Shown piece after piece: positions 13,084 to 26,091 of a stretch of 64,000 nucleotides of DNA (the stretch's first letter is position 1; every line of letters starts with the position of its first letter). Where the stretch lies: contig CM082591.2 of the NCBI GenBank assembly GCA_040954595.2, forward strand, positions 3,348,001-3,412,000, given 5' to 3'. The notes below the pieces were generated by a model. That model saw only the letters and a list, made by a program, of their open reading frames with translations. It had not been told where the DNA came from and did not search any database. Made by a program: the position numbers and the translations under genes. Source of the stretch: Balanoglossus misakiensis (lineage: Eukaryota; Hemichordata).

Positions 13084-13759
13084 ATTGTCTGTGTTTTGCA
13101 GATCGACGGTAGATCTACAGATGTCTGTTTACTGGGTACGGGGAAGGCGTCCTTGTAGGGCCACTGGGCCGGGCAACTGGAAGAGAGAGGACAGCAGTGG
13201 CTTCACCTTTGAGGCTACGGGGTCACGGTCAGTCGACCTCCAATCATGTGACACCTGCAACTGAGCCCTTTAACCAAGTCAAAAATGTATTGTTCAAAAT
13301 TATTCAAAATATATCTGTGCAGCAATAACTCACAGATAAAAATGCCTTTTAGTAATTAATGATACTTTTGCACCATCCATGATGATTTCAGAACGACGCG
13401 AGATGCAATAAAATATTACAGAAAGGCGATAATAACACAATTAGTTAATTGGCACTAGCCTAGCAGGTCCTATGATAGCCATTTGTTTGTTTTCATTTTC
13501 ATCATTCCAATAATTGGCTGCTGTGGTGTTATGGAAACCAAAACAGCGTCGGTTCAACTTCAAGGCGTTTCAGCGGAAAGGAGGTGTTTTTTGGAGATCA
13601 AACTGCAGTCGGGTAATGTGTCTAAAACTGAAACACATTAGTGATCACGCCAACATTTCGGTATGACGTAAAGTGCTAAAAATAGTAAAACGAAACTCGA
13701 TTTTGTTGGGGAATTCCCAGAACTTGTTGCTGTACGTGGAAATCGGCTGAGGCACCAGT
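13084..13759. promoter_or_regulatory. shared promoter interval, CHPT1-like / EPSTI1-like
   Basis: The 676 bp between two divergently transcribed start codons holds no other reading frame worth calling. Both promoters and 5' UTRs must lie here, which suggests a bidirectional promoter. No TATA box was assigned with confidence. Confidence 0.6.
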
Positions 13760-14743
13760 ATGAGTTACACTTTTAATAAGAAACCCACGTCTGTCGGCGC
13801 AAGAACTGGCGCTGGAACAAACACTCGCAATCGCACAACGACAAGACCAGGGCAAACGCAACGCAACATCAGCCCGCAGAGAAAACCTACCACTGTACCG
13901 GGCGCAAAGACAAGGCAGCCGAGAGCTCGGGTTGGAAGAATGGACCCAGACTACGCAAGCCCAGGGTACTCAAGGCCCCAACAGCAACAGAATCCAGACG
14001 GGAGTTTCCGTGACGATGACGGCCAGGCTGGAGCCGAAAGCACACCGCAGCAGTCAGAATACCGAGGTTCGTACACGATGATCCCGCCGAACCAGAGGAA
14101 ACGAGAGCAGATACAGCGGCAAGCCGAGAAGGAGACGAAGCAGTACGAGCAATACAAGGAGAGAAACAAAATGGGGTACATCAGTCTACCGCCGCAGACT
14201 GTAGGGGGCGGTGAGGTCTCATCGAAGTCCAGCGCCAGACAGCAGCAGGCCGTGCAGCACCGGCAGGTCACGGCTACCAGGCAGGGATTTGGCGCAAAGG
14301 GGTCGTACAAGGCATCAGTCCGGGAAAGGGAAGAGGCGGAGGCGAGGGAAAAGAAGGCCAATGCACGGCTGCAGACGGAAAGGAACAAGGAAAAGGAGAT
14401 TGCAAGACAGCGGGATCTGGACGAAGACCGGAGGAAGAAGAACGAGGAGTTCCTGAGGAGGTTCGAGAAGAAAGGGAAACGACCACAAAACGCATCATCA
14501 TCATCATCTTCATCAGCACCACCAGCAGCAGAACCACCTGAGAAAACCCCCAAATCTCCACCCCGGGCCAGCTATCAAAGAAGTAGTGGTCATTACACTT
14601 ACAGTGACCAAACCTATGTGGATCCAAACATCCAGATTTTACAAGAGATGTTTCCCGACAAATCAACTGATGAACTAAGCGAAGCTCTGACTACTTCTTA
14701 TGGAAACATTGATATGGCAGCAAATCAACTGATGGGCATTTAA
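13760..14743 (+). CDS. EPSTI1-like protein with C-terminal CUE domain
   Basis: A single uninterrupted frame of 327 residues starts at MSYTFNKKPTS. Residues 103-153 (GSYTMIPPNQRKREQIQRQAEKE, later MGYISLPPQTVGGG) align with the conserved block of epithelial-stromal interaction protein 1, which reads YTLIAPN, then a basic helix, then an LVPRRLGG segment in human. Residues about 185-245 are a charged Arg/Glu/Lys coiled coil. A poly-Ser/Pro linker follows (about 246-270). Residues 287-327 form a CUE-type ubiquitin-binding domain with the MFP motif (297-299) and a terminal helix ending NQLMGI. The N-terminal 100 residues are low-complexity Arg/Thr/Gln. No CUE domain is known to me in human EPSTI1. 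Plus-strand AATAAA signals at about 15108 and 15125 likely end the transcript. A retrocopy origin is possible because the gene is intronless, but the frame is intact. Confidence 0.82.
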   Translation: MSYTFNKKPTSVGARTGAGTNTRNRTTTRPGQTQRNISPQRKPTTVPGAKTRQPRARVGRMDPDYASPGYSRPQQQQNPDGSFRDDDGQAGAESTPQQSEYRGSYTMIPPNQRKREQIQRQAEKETKQYEQYKERNKMGYISLPPQTVGGGEVSSKSSARQQQAVQHRQVTATRQGFGAKGSYKASVREREEAEAREKKANARLQTERNKEKEIARQRDLDEDRRKKNEEFLRRFEKKGKRPQNASSSSSSSAPPAAEPPEKTPKSPPRASYQRSSGHYTYSDQTYVDPNIQILQEMFPDKSTDELSEALTTSYGNIDMAANQLMGI

Positions 14744-15268
14744 CTGTTTATTGTATTACATTTGTACCCTGACAATAAGATAAATAGACAAAAATATATG
14801 TGATCTCTAGGAAAGAAAAGCAGTCATTCTGCAAAAAAAGCCTTCATAGCTGCATGAGATATTCGCTACAATGATAAAAAGCTTAATATTATTAGTTACT
14901 GTTTTAAAGGAAATAAACACCGCTCAAGGGGGTGCACTCCTATATCTGACGAAAGATGCTGGAGAGCGCCATCAGGCGACAGATCTGTCAGTTACTCTTG
15001 TTCTATGTACTATAGCTGAAACTTGAAACAAACTTGAGGAGCTAGCCTAGTGTAAATCTTAACCCTGTCACCGAAGTCGCTGTATATGGAACCAGCCACA
15101 TCAAAGAAAATAAAGTTCATAACCAATAAATAATAATAATGTTATTGATTTCTAATATAACGCACTACATAATATATCTCATATCCTGTTGCTGAAATTA
15201 TGATTGTGCAGCATTCAAGTTAACTTTATTTCCATCACCGTCCTTGATCCAATCTACCTAGCCTGTTC
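14744..15268. terminator. convergent 3' ends of EPSTI1-like and MGAT4 genes
   Basis: Plus-strand AATAAA at about 15108-15113 (and again near 15125) serves the EPSTI1-like gene. TTTATT at about 15225-15230 is a minus-strand AATAAA only about 40 nt after the MGAT4 stop. The two transcripts would therefore end within roughly 100 bp of each other. Confidence 0.6.
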
Positions 15269-18200
15269 CTACTTCAGTGTCCACACAGCAATCTCTCTCA
15301 GTATCATCCATGCCACTTGATCTTCTGTGACGCTCACTCTCAGACATTTCACCGGTTGGTCTATTTTCTTCTCGATGTCGCCAACGTCCAATTTCCCGTT
15401 TTCGAAACTGGCTAGATAAACGTAATCGGCACATACTGGTAGTTGTTTCTCGGTCTGCCCGACAACCTTCGGGCTCGCTTCCAGTCTGCCGTTTCTCAGT
15501 AAGTCGTCTTTGTGGTCCTCCGTACCTGTGTCGAATATCACGCGAGTGAGTCTCGCGGGGGAATCAAATATGACGTAGATGGAGTCGCCGGTTTTGGGCG
15601 CGACGCCCCAGAAATACCCGGGCTGCGACGTGTACGCCAGCTGCGGCAGATACATACTGAAGGCACGCATGCTGCTGTATACAACAGCGGGCGGGTTGTC
15701 CGCATTGTATCGCAGGGACCCAGTGTTGAAGAACCGATCCGACAGGTCTTGTCGTTTCTCCTTCAGCGACGACTCCTGCCCGACGTGCTGGAACAGCGAC
15801 GGTAAATGTATCAGCGTTTTGGCCTGGCTCATCACCGCCAAGAAATACCGCAATAAATAATCGATCGGTTGTTCGTCGTAAAAAAGAAGCGCAAACTCCG
15901 ACAATTTCAAAAGATCTGACGAATGGAAAAGCTTCCCGATGAAACCTAATTCGGAAAATTCCAAAGTCGCCCACGAGTTGTCGTCCTGAGACTCAATAAA
16001 GACTCGGATCGAACTGACGAAGTTCGGAGAAGATACAACATCATCCTCAAGCTGCAAATAATAACTAGAAATATCCTGGCAATAATTGAACAAAAACGCA
16101 TAATCCACAACTTGTTTCGAACGCCATTTTATCCGGTCTTCTGAGTCGCCATACTTCTGTTTCAGATTCCCAAACGACGGATAAAAATTTTCCGGTGCTT
16201 CGATGACTTCCAGAAACCCATTCCAGACGAGGTGGGAATAGTTTTCCTTTAAAAGTTCCGTAGTTTGTTTCTTCGCTTCCGCATCCTGGTCGGCGAGGAA
16301 GATCACCACGACGATGGTTCTACGCTCATCCCTGGATGTGTTTTCGATGATAGAATCCAAAGTGGCCATTAAATAGTTCCCCCTGTCTCTCGTCACTGTC
16401 GGAATTCCAATTGTCAGAAATCCTGCCATGGGAAAAAAGCCAAATTTATGACACAAATCCCATGCAAAAACAGAGGATTGAAAACCAACTTTCATGCATG
16501 TGTTTCTTTATAATAATACTTGTGCAGAAAGACTAATAGTGCCTTACCTTTGGTAAATCTTGGGTTGCCTAGCAACCTGACTTCATCTTTGTCAATAACA
16601 ATGCTCGGTCTCCTAACACTGTTCTGGCCCTTAGGATCGCTCTGCAAGAAAGTGACACAAATCCTGCAGTTTGTTAGTGTTGTAAATATTTTTTTTTAAT
16701 AACATCAATTCCCTGTATAATGGTCCAACAGTGCCGAGAAAAACACAGTTGGACTATAATCCATGATGATGAGGGTTAAACTAAAATAAAATTACTAAGT
16801 TTAGAACCTCTATTAATTATCATTTATCATGTATCATATTGTAGAACACTTACCCTTTCCGAGAGGCCTTGCTGTGTTTCTGTGTCCTTGGGTGTCTGAC
16901 AGTTGTTTTGTAACAAACTGACAGTTTTCAGCAGTGTGTCTTTCTGTGCCTCACACTCTGTCTTGTCATCTCCGCCCAGAGACAATGTTTCTGAAAAATA
17001 ACAAAGATGATTCAGCTATATTAGATCCATTCATCCCCAAAATCTTCATTTTTTTTTCAAGTTATGGAATTATGAAAGGGGAAGCTACACCAAGGCAAAA
17101 TATTTCAAGGGGGATTTTTTTTTCCATTCTTGGACATTTCTAAGCTTGTGTGGGAGCCTTTTGAAAAGAGCCTCCACTTTCTAGTTCAATCTATTCCAGT
17201 CTCTAAGTCTACCGACATACTTTGCCTGCAAATGTCAGGGTATATATACCAGCTGACCTGTCACTACTGTGCGGTGAATTAAAAAGACATCTATCTGCCT
17301 GCTAGCGCCTGTCATCAAACAGGCAATTGTGAAATCTAGCCTCCTTATCTCTCTCGTTATGAACTCTTAAAACACAAGGCCACCATCAATAAACGGAACA
17401 GTTGGCACGGTTACAGCACAAGTCTGGTAGCTGTCTATCACTGACAACACACGATAGAGTTTCTAATTGCCCGCATCAGCCAGACACTGATGTCATCACT
17501 TATGTCATCGAACACACACTCCAAAAGGTCAGGGGTTAAGTAAGCTGCCTGCAAATCAGCATTCGCTGGAGTGGAGATGATACTTCTGGATCATCACGGC
17601 AGAGCCACAGCTGTTCATGTTCCCCTGCAGGCTAGCCTTTGCAGGCAACTCCAGTTTTAAGAATTATGCAGTTGCAGTCCTTTAAACACTCATGAACCCA
17701 TCTCCCCCTACATAAACATTATTTGGACCCAAAAATAAGGTCGGCCCCAATTGTTTTTATTTCCATGATAGAGCCAGATGTTTGGGTCAGTTAGATCATT
17801 ATAAGCAAAGAAATATATACCCTCATTTATTTTATTCTCTATTGCAACATCATCTCAAAATAGACAACATTACCAGTATTATCCCAACCAGCAGGCTGTG
17901 TGATCATCATCATCATCATTGGTAGTGGTGGTGGTGGTGTTGTTGTTCTTGTTGAGAGGCGAAATTCACCTTTCTAATCTTAAGTTAACTAGCTTGTATT
18001 GGACAATTAAATTATTATAGAGAAATGGGGTCAAACTATATACGGGTAATAGCCATACAGTTGTGCACTCCACCAAATAATAAAATACCAGCATCAAAGT
18101 CTGGACATAGGGAATGAAAAGTGAAGATGTCGATAGGCCATGATTTGAGACAACTGACACGTGTAGATGGTCAATTTCAATCAAGACTGCAATAGACGCG

Positions 18201-18294
18201 ACGTGTGCTTACTTGTTAACATGATGACGCTGTTGATCGTGAAAGAAATGGCCAGGCATGCCAGAAATATATTTTTCCACATTCTTGAATTCAT
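15269..18294 (-). CDS. MGAT4: MGAT4-type alpha-1,3-mannosyl-glycoprotein 4-beta-GlcNAc transferase
   Basis: Four exons join to 1467 nt (488 residues): 18294-18213, 16990-16854, 16641-16548, 16422-15269. The first exon encodes MNSRMWKNIFLACLAIS, a short cytoplasmic tail plus signal anchor, as expected for a type II Golgi enzyme. A stem region (about residues 28-90) precedes the GT54 catalytic domain, which begins VRRPSIVI and FLTIGIPTVTRDRGNYLMAT. The acidic metal/nucleotide-sugar motif QLEDDV lies near residue 229. The C-terminal 150 residues (YFWGVAPKTGDS, LRVSVTEDQVAWMILREIAV) match the family's lectin-like domain. The enzyme adds the beta-1,4 GlcNAc branch to the alpha-1,3 mannose of N-glycans. 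Which vertebrate paralogue (A, B or C) is closest cannot be settled here. The first intron is 1.2 kb. Further 5' UTR exons are possible; one donor-like site lies at about 24090-24105. Confidence 0.95.
16705..16780 (-). mobile_element. CCCTTTCACC MITE, copy 5 (degenerate)
   Basis: Retains CAATTCCCTGTATAATGGTC, CAACAGTG and a terminal GAGGGTTAA only. It lies in an MGAT4 intron. Confidence 0.5.
17903..17955. repeat. ATC/GTG trinucleotide tract
   Basis: Short (ATC)n followed by (GTG)n and (GTT)n in the first MGAT4 intron. Confidence 0.85.
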
Positions 18295-21067
18295 CCTCGC
18301 CTCTCGTCATGGTATCACTTCTCCAGATGCTGAGATATAGAAACATTTATCTACAGATATGAGGTTATCAACAACCTGAAGGTCGCCATATTGAGGTGAA
18401 AGGTCACCAGGTGTTTAGAGTATACCATTGAGAATAAAAGGGGTGTGAAGGATAATTAAAAGAGGTGGCAATGTCGACGTTGGTCGTTGCGTAGTCGAAG
18501 GGCCAAAGGGGCGTTGATTGTATGGTAATCTGAGAGCTAGAATAATTATGAACTGCTGATCTGAGCGTTACAGGGGTCCCGAAGTCTTTGGGTTAATTTA
18601 CAGTCAAACTTATCCACGTGAACTTTGACACAAGATAGGCCTAGATGGAATTGAAACACGCACTTTCAGGAACTTGAAAAATATCATGCACGCCTATTTT
18701 CTTTTATTTCCCTCTTGCAAACTCGTGTCAATCTTGTTTCAAAAGGCAACTAATCAGCTAAATGGAAATTTATCACGTTTTCTCACGTACATTGACAAAC
18801 AATTTTCAGTTCTTTTTCAGTTTGATAGGTCGCTAAAAGTGCGAACAGAACAGTCGCACATGTCCAGTTCAGATCCCAGTGGTGTCGTCCGATTTGCGTC
18901 ACACAACTCAGCGACTCCATCCTCGCAAGAAACAGGTCAGCTCGGCTGGACACTGACTTTTTTCCCGCATGTGTCGTCTGACCTTTATTTATTACAAGCT
19001 CACGTCACAGACGTCACATGCATCGCGGCATCGCCGTTCACTGGTATTCCTGGATCGTGTTGTCTGGCATATGGTCGTCCGAGACTGTTTGAGCAATCTG
19101 TCTCAGATCTGGACGTCCCAGATCCCCGAGGACCACTAATTTTAGACCACCGACTTTTATAAACTTCAATATAAACGCCCACTCAGTCGATACAGCCCGG
19201 CCAGTATAGATCGACTGTTTATTTTGAAGAAACCACCATAATTGGTGGGAAATTCAGTATTGGGAAAATATTCGAGACAAATCGCGATACAGAGAAGTAA
19301 CTAAAAACTCACACATGCATTATCGCATTATCGGTCGGTTTCAGGATTCTCCACCATATCCATAAGCTGTATGTTTTACGGCTTGGCCTAATGTATTAAA
19401 TGCACACCGCATATCCGGTAGACCCATTAAAGTAATTGATTGATACACTCGGCTGATGCTACAGGCAGATAAAGACCTGAAAATAGACTTGACCTGAACA
19501 ACATTACTTAAGTATAACTCCGAGCCATTCTAAGCTCGAATATTAGATCACAAAGAATTGAATACCGGAGGGCCCCTGTCTCGTCAGACAAACATTTATT
19601 TTATCCGACTAATCTTTTCTTACATCGTTATGGGAAGACATTCGCTCATCGTTCGCCCACTAAGTAATTTATTATAGCTTGGAAGATTTGGTTTCATATC
19701 AGCTACTTCTACTTTGCAGATTATTTCGCATTGTCAGGGCCTGGACCAATTTAATGGCGGGGAGGGCTGGTGCTTCATTCAAGATGTGGTAACGCAGCTG
19801 TTCCGCCGGGGCATATGCTAATTATCCAGCTATTGTTCGCTTTTCTTTCCTCCACATCGTCTGCATGCCACATTTTTATCACACAAATCCCACCCCCTTC
19901 AGATATCTAATGGTTCTGCCCTAAGTTTTCAAAGACTGCACACCTTTATATAAACATCGCATGAAACTCCGTTTTCAATTTACCCATTTTATTTATTCGC
20001 ACGACTTTATATTCCATCACATTTCTAAGCTAAAGCCTTAAAGGCTTACCGTGTGAGAAGTAATGCAACGGCTGAAAAGTAATATCGATTCGCGGTGTTT
20101 TCCACACGTATGATATTGCTCCGGCTCTGGGGGATTCTGGTTGTTATGGTTACGCAAGATGTTTCACGCGTTTCCGAGAACGTGCATGCGCTCCCATGGT
20201 AACGCCAGCACCGAATCCAGATATATAGAAGCTAATTGCCCTGTTGGTGTGAATATTGTAATGTTGAAAGTACGCTGAAAATCCTAGCAATGGAAGTACG
20301 TGCATTTAAGAGTGACATCCATCATATATAAAGTGAGAGTTTCCATTCGGTGACTTAAGGGAGCCACAACCTATAGAGAAAAAAGACGGGGACACGAAAA
20401 TCGATAAATACTGATATCACAGGAAATTATCAGGCTGCAAGTTAGATAACCTCCAAACTGGCATTTTCATTGCACTTTTTATCGGTTTATGCTTTACAAG
20501 ACAATCCATAAACCGGGAGTTTTCAATCAAAAATTCTATTTAAAAAGGGCACTCCCTTATTCAAAGATACAAAAGACACACTTCATAAATTGTCACTGCG
20601 TTAATATGGCAGTAAAATCTGTACTCTAGTCTGATATGACGCAGGTTGTTTCGGACACCGGACCACCTTGAAACGGACTGTGGCCTCTGGGGGCGTGCTT
20701 GTCGGTGCCTGCCCATCATGCAGTGGTTCATTCCCACGTGCGCAAGTGCAGTAAGATGAAATCGTTTCACGGACAACGGCCCTGGATAAGATCAATATAA
20801 TCAGTGTTTTTCTGTTGGAAATTGAACGAGCGCGGATCCGATTCAGTCCTCATTACACTGCTATTTTTAACCTCTATACTCGAGCGAAGTAGTTTGTAAT
20901 TGCCGTTTTATACGCTATGCTTGACAATTTCGCGCTGTAAATGTTCCTATCAATGGGTGAAGTTTCGCAATTAAATAAGAAAGAAATGGAAAAGAAGGCG
21001 ATAGAGATAGGGACGGGGTGAGGTCACTTAAGCAAACGGACCTTACCTAGGCTTACGATGCTAGTAA

Positions 21068-21183
21068 GAGATGGGGAGAGAGAGGGAGAGACAGAGGGGG
21101 GAGAGACAGACAGACATAGAGAGATAGAGAGGGACAGAGACAGAGATGCAGACAAATAAATAGACAGTCTGAGACAGACAGAC
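21068..21183. repeat. GAGA/GACA purine-rich microsatellite
   Basis: Interrupted (GAGA)n and (GACA)n over about 115 bp, non-coding. Confidence 0.9.
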
Positions 21184-21629
21184 ATCGTAAATCCAACTTT
21201 GAGATTAATTTGGTAATTTTATGTGCCTCAAACCTTCCATCAGCAATCATTTTGTCTTGTTTACACAGTCTCGATTAGCTTCATTGATCGTCGCGCATTC
21301 ACCGTCTACCTTTCCAATTCGCAACCTCTAAAATAAACATTCTCTATATTTTTTTTGCAAAAAGAACCTATATCCCGGCATGATTTATTCAGCACATGAT
21401 AAAAACCACTATAGCCGTCGAACTGATGCAAATCTTGGGTATGTTTTATGCCGATAAATTATTTAACACTCTACCGTAATCCCTACGAAGAAAAGCTCAT
21501 TATCTTCATCTTCTGATGTTTGTCAGAATATACGGGGAATGGTTGTCATGGAGACGGGTCATGCAAGACTGTGTAACTGCGCTCATGGCCTTCTTTGTAC
21601 TGGGTGGTAATCGAATTCCGGGTTGCATC

Positions 21630-21630
<1 letters not shown>

Positions 21631-21660
<30 letters not shown>
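21631..21660. repeat. (TTGA)n microsatellite
   Basis: About seven uninterrupted TTGA units. Confidence 0.95.
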
Positions 21661-22995
21661 ATTAACGGGTTAAATCATTGACTCCTGCATGTACAGCAAA
21701 ATTCAATCTTTAATGTTACTCCGCGCTGCCGTAAGTACTTCGACGAAATCGCCCATTGTATTAACCGCCCCGGGGGTATATGATACTTGATATCAATTCC
21801 ATCGCTGATAACAAGGGAAATTAGCAAACTGAAATATAAGCAAACTGGTAATAAAACGCAAAAATCTCAGTCGGGAAGCACTGCCCGAGGACGGAATATC
21901 AACATGCGCAATTTCACCAGGGCGATAAGAATCCATCGCGGAGGTAATTCCCCTAATCGATAATTGATCAGTGTGAAATATGGTCCCCTTTTAATCCGGT
22001 GTCATTATTACATGCAAGTTGTAATTGCACAGAATTCGGGCTACCTGAAATAGGTTTTTGCTACGTATGTGAGTGATCTCATATGGTCGACACAATTTCT
22101 ATGAAAACAATTCCCGAGACTAGAATGTTTCGCGCATTGATGGATGTATGCCTCGGTGATTGTCAACCCGAGCTTCACGTCGCTATATTTGGACATGCAT
22201 AGAGCGATATAATTGCCTTTCGTCGACGTCTGCGGTACAACTACAAAATAAAAGAGTCGCGTGATTAGAAGCTGCGTCAATCACAGGCATTAAAAGATTA
22301 TTTTCATGGATCAGACAGGGGCTAAAAGGTAATTCAGGTAGTCTGAAGCTGTAAACGAAAATTAGAATCATGTCGTCCAGAATTCTCTTCTATTTTCGTC
22401 ATGCATTTTATAATACCCAGATGGTTACATGTCATTTGTCTTGTATATGTATATAGTACCGTACTGAATATAATATATGAGGCCATTTTCTTATTTTATG
22501 ATGAATATTTATTTATTAATTAATGTTATATATTTTTATGTATTCGTGTGTGTACTTCAGCGAGAGACTGTAAGCCGCTGGCTTTCTGACTGGCCAATCC
22601 CAACTCTCAGCCGAAGCTAAATCATTCTATCTGAAATAACAAATTGTAAACACAGCCTGAGTGACAGCGTGTATTGAGTAAACTTCCCTGACTATATATG
22701 TCCAACCGAGGTAGAACTATCGCCTGCTATTCTGCAAATATCAAAGTGCAGGACGCCAATCAGATTGTGTTATCATCCGCTTCTGTGCTCATTCTGATAT
22801 TGTACTACTTAAAGATAAGACATGCTGTGGGCTGTTAGTTTGAAAGGGAGATGGTGAAAGAAATTTCACAGTACGTGCGCGTTAAGAATCACCGACTCTA
22901 CTTCTAAAACAAAAAGAAATTTTGCCATTGGCGTCGTAAGGCTCAATCGCGTACGCTTGTCTGCACTAAATCCGTCTGTATATTTTCGTGCCTGC

Positions 22996-22998
<3 letters not shown>

Positions 22999-23027
<29 letters not shown>
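22999..23027. repeat. (TG)n microsatellite
   Basis: About 14 TG dinucleotides. The histidine/threonine-rich open frame on the opposite strand is produced by this repeat. Confidence 0.95.
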
Positions 23028-23031
<4 letters not shown>

Positions 23032-26000
23032 CTCCGTTCAATTTGTGTGACCTGTGTACCCGTCGCCTTCTCCTGTGACCAATGGCCGCTGAGAAAATGC
23101 ACAGCGCGGAATTGTCGAGAAGGAAGCGTAAAAACCACAATTATATACTCTACCGAATTCTTAAGGTTAAAAATAGCAGGGTAATGAGGACTTAATACGC
23201 GCTCGTTCAATTTCCAACAGAAAGCACTGATTATATTTATTGAATTACCTTTCCTTGTGTATTCTGTAAAGGCAGACAGCCAAACAGTTGAAAGGCGAGT
23301 ACACACCGCGATTTAATCAATAATGAAGGCGTTTTTAAACCATTTACGCGCGATTTGTTATTCAAGTGGTGCTATATATGGCACACGTCATAGTGGACAG
23401 TATCTGAAATTGCTTTTCGTTTTTCAAAATTAATATTTTAGAAATAAAGTGGATAACGTTCAACGAATCGTCCAATAAGGTACGAGTACGGGGGAAGAAC
23501 ATTAAAACTTCATTCCTTTCGGCCAGGCATTGCTGTCTCCGGGGATGCGACTGTTTTTTGCATTTTATATGCGCATATATACACGTTTGAATCGCTGTCC
23601 TGCTCTTGCCGGAGATCATGGAGATATGCAACACCGCCGATCAGAATACTCAGCGGGCAAAAAGAATCGCCCACATCAGGACAGTCATTATCAGGCACAC
23701 TTATCAGAGTTGGCGACCGATGGAGCCCCGGGGCACGGAGACATAAATGTTTTTCAAGTGCCCCCAAACCGCAAAGTAATTTCCATCATACCTACAACAC
23801 GTGTTGTATACCAACTGATAATTTCTATAGGTAGGTAACTGCTGGAATTCAGTCCCGGAAACCCCTCCACCCCCAACGTGGCAAGTGTTGGGGCCGTAGT
23901 GGAAAATAGGGGCGCTCAAGTGACCCAAGGCACACAAGTACCACCATCTACACGTTAACTTTCGCTGTCTTGAGTTACTGAAACATTTCTGTTGGCCTGA
24001 ACTTTGAAGCCTCGGTCGATATTACTTATCGCACTTCCCAGTTGTTTAGTTACAAACTGTGTATACGATTGTGTGATATGTTATCGTACTCACCTAGATA
24101 GCGACGCACAGATCACCTGACGACTACATCCCGTCAACCACTCCGGTCTGGTTAGCACCAAAGGTGAAAGGTGAACATGCCAAAACGAGGCTGTGAACTT
24201 GTCAGAAGAAATCGGATTTATTCGTGAAATTTCTGTAAATATACATATTGATCTATATGTAAATGAGATTAAATGGAAATTTTATATACATTTCACAGTA
24301 TTATCAATCTTTAATTCCCTTATAATTAAACAAACCAAAAGTGCATAAATGCAGATGTCTTTTCAGACAAAGTCGCCATCAACGTTAGCATTCTACAACC
24401 ACCTCCCGTATACGTATCATTGTGTACCAAAAATTACGTCATTGAAGTATTTACATGTTACGTAATACGCAAGATGGCGGCAGAGCTGGCGATGATGGAC
24501 ATGACGTCACGAGCAAGATTACTTGAGTAAACAGAACACAAACACGAAACCCGAAAAAAGTTAATACATAGTGATTTTTTTCCGTTCAAGCAGACGAACT
24601 ATGCAAAGAATATTTAAGCTTTAAATAACAGTTCATGTTAACTATTAATAACCAAAAATCCATATACATATTCAATTTTACACCTTGGCGAGTATAATAT
24701 GATAAAAAGTACCATCAAATATTTAAAACTCTGCATCACAATAACTGCAGAAACAGGCTTCGAGCCAGAAACGTGACATATTTTATACACACAGTACTGA
24801 TGAATATTAACAAGAAATGAACGCTTGTAGGTCTTTAACCTGCTGATATTTAGGAATGAAATAATTTCTAAAACATGCAACTTGAAGTACAGCTGGCATT
24901 AATACTGTAAAAACCCATGATAAACGAACCACCACGTTACAATAACTTCTAATAATGAAATGTTAAAGGATGAAAATTACTTCTACTATGTCTAAAGGTG
25001 AAAATGACAAAGTATGAATAATGTGTGTTACTTATTATAAGTAAAATGCAAAGGATTTGACCTTTCGAACTTCCCTTCAATTTCGTCAGGAAAAACAGTA
25101 CGAGTTAGTCAGAATTTTTTAAGGTAGCGGGAGAGGCTTTTGCGTTGTAAAATTCGCGGAGTTGAAATGTTATTGGGGGGGGGGGGTACAATTTTCAACA
25201 ACAACGATGGTGTCGTTCACGAACAAGGTCGTTATTTTCCATGGTGTTGTAGCACGCCGTGACTGGTTGTATCATATAAATATCAAAGTCGGCTGGGTGG
25301 TCTAGATAATTATCAGGTACAAAGTCTACGCTATAAATAGGAATTTTTCAGATAGCGAGACTCGTACCATACGATCTAATTAATAACACAGCAACCGAGG
25401 TACGTATACAAGTGCGTCACGTCACTGCTTTCAAGTTCGCGAGTGTAATTACTAATTCATCTCATTGGACATCGAATGTAACATTTACGATATCTTCGCT
25501 TTTTTTTCCATTTCGAGGACATTTGCAGCTCGTAAAGTTGGTCCCACGTGGATTCAAAATCTTAGCTAACGCCCCTAGCTACGTACACGTTCAAACAGAA
25601 CATTTCATTTGCATAGCACATTGAAATAAAAAAAAAAACCCAGCAAATATTGAAATCGTCAGGCCTAATCAATTTGATATGAACACACAGTATTTTCTCT
25701 GGGTCATTCCCGTTTAGCATTGGAAAAAAGGTCATACCCACATAAATAGCGGTGAGTGTGCTGCAGTGTTTAAAAATAGCCCACAATCCGGTCATACGAT
25801 GTCGTAAATTAATGTTCCGTATAAAGGAAAATGAAAAATCAAAAGCCTCTAGAAATAGCATACAATTGGAATAACGTGTATTTTTTACATGTTTTAGAAT
25901 TGTAGACTAACCATGTATTAAATACGAACATTGACATAAAAATGTGTTATGATTAGGAGAAACAGCATGGTTCAATGCGCTCCATTGCGTGCAGTCTAAT

Positions 26001-26068
26001 ACAAATTATTTTTATGACGGTCGTGTCAACAGCTGACACTCATACAAAGTGAGGCCACCCATACGAAT

Positions 26069-26091
26069 GAACGTGAACGTGAACGTGAACG
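26069..26091. repeat. (GTGAAC)n short tandem repeat
   Basis: About three and a half copies of GTGAAC/ACGTGA hexamer in non-coding DNA. Confidence 0.85.

Noticed and set aside
13951-14553. 200-residue minus-strand frame opposite the EPSTI1-like gene
   Set aside because: It is antisense to a well-supported coding frame. Its Ser/Phe/Cys bias is the complement of the Lys/Glu/Arg-rich sense protein.
18674-19162. 162-residue plus-strand open frame
   Set aside because: No recognisable motif and ordinary intergenic composition in a gap upstream of MGAT4. Probably chance.
22866-23306. 146-residue minus-strand open frame
   Set aside because: It contains the TG microsatellite as a His/Thr run, has random composition, and no splice-consistent neighbours.
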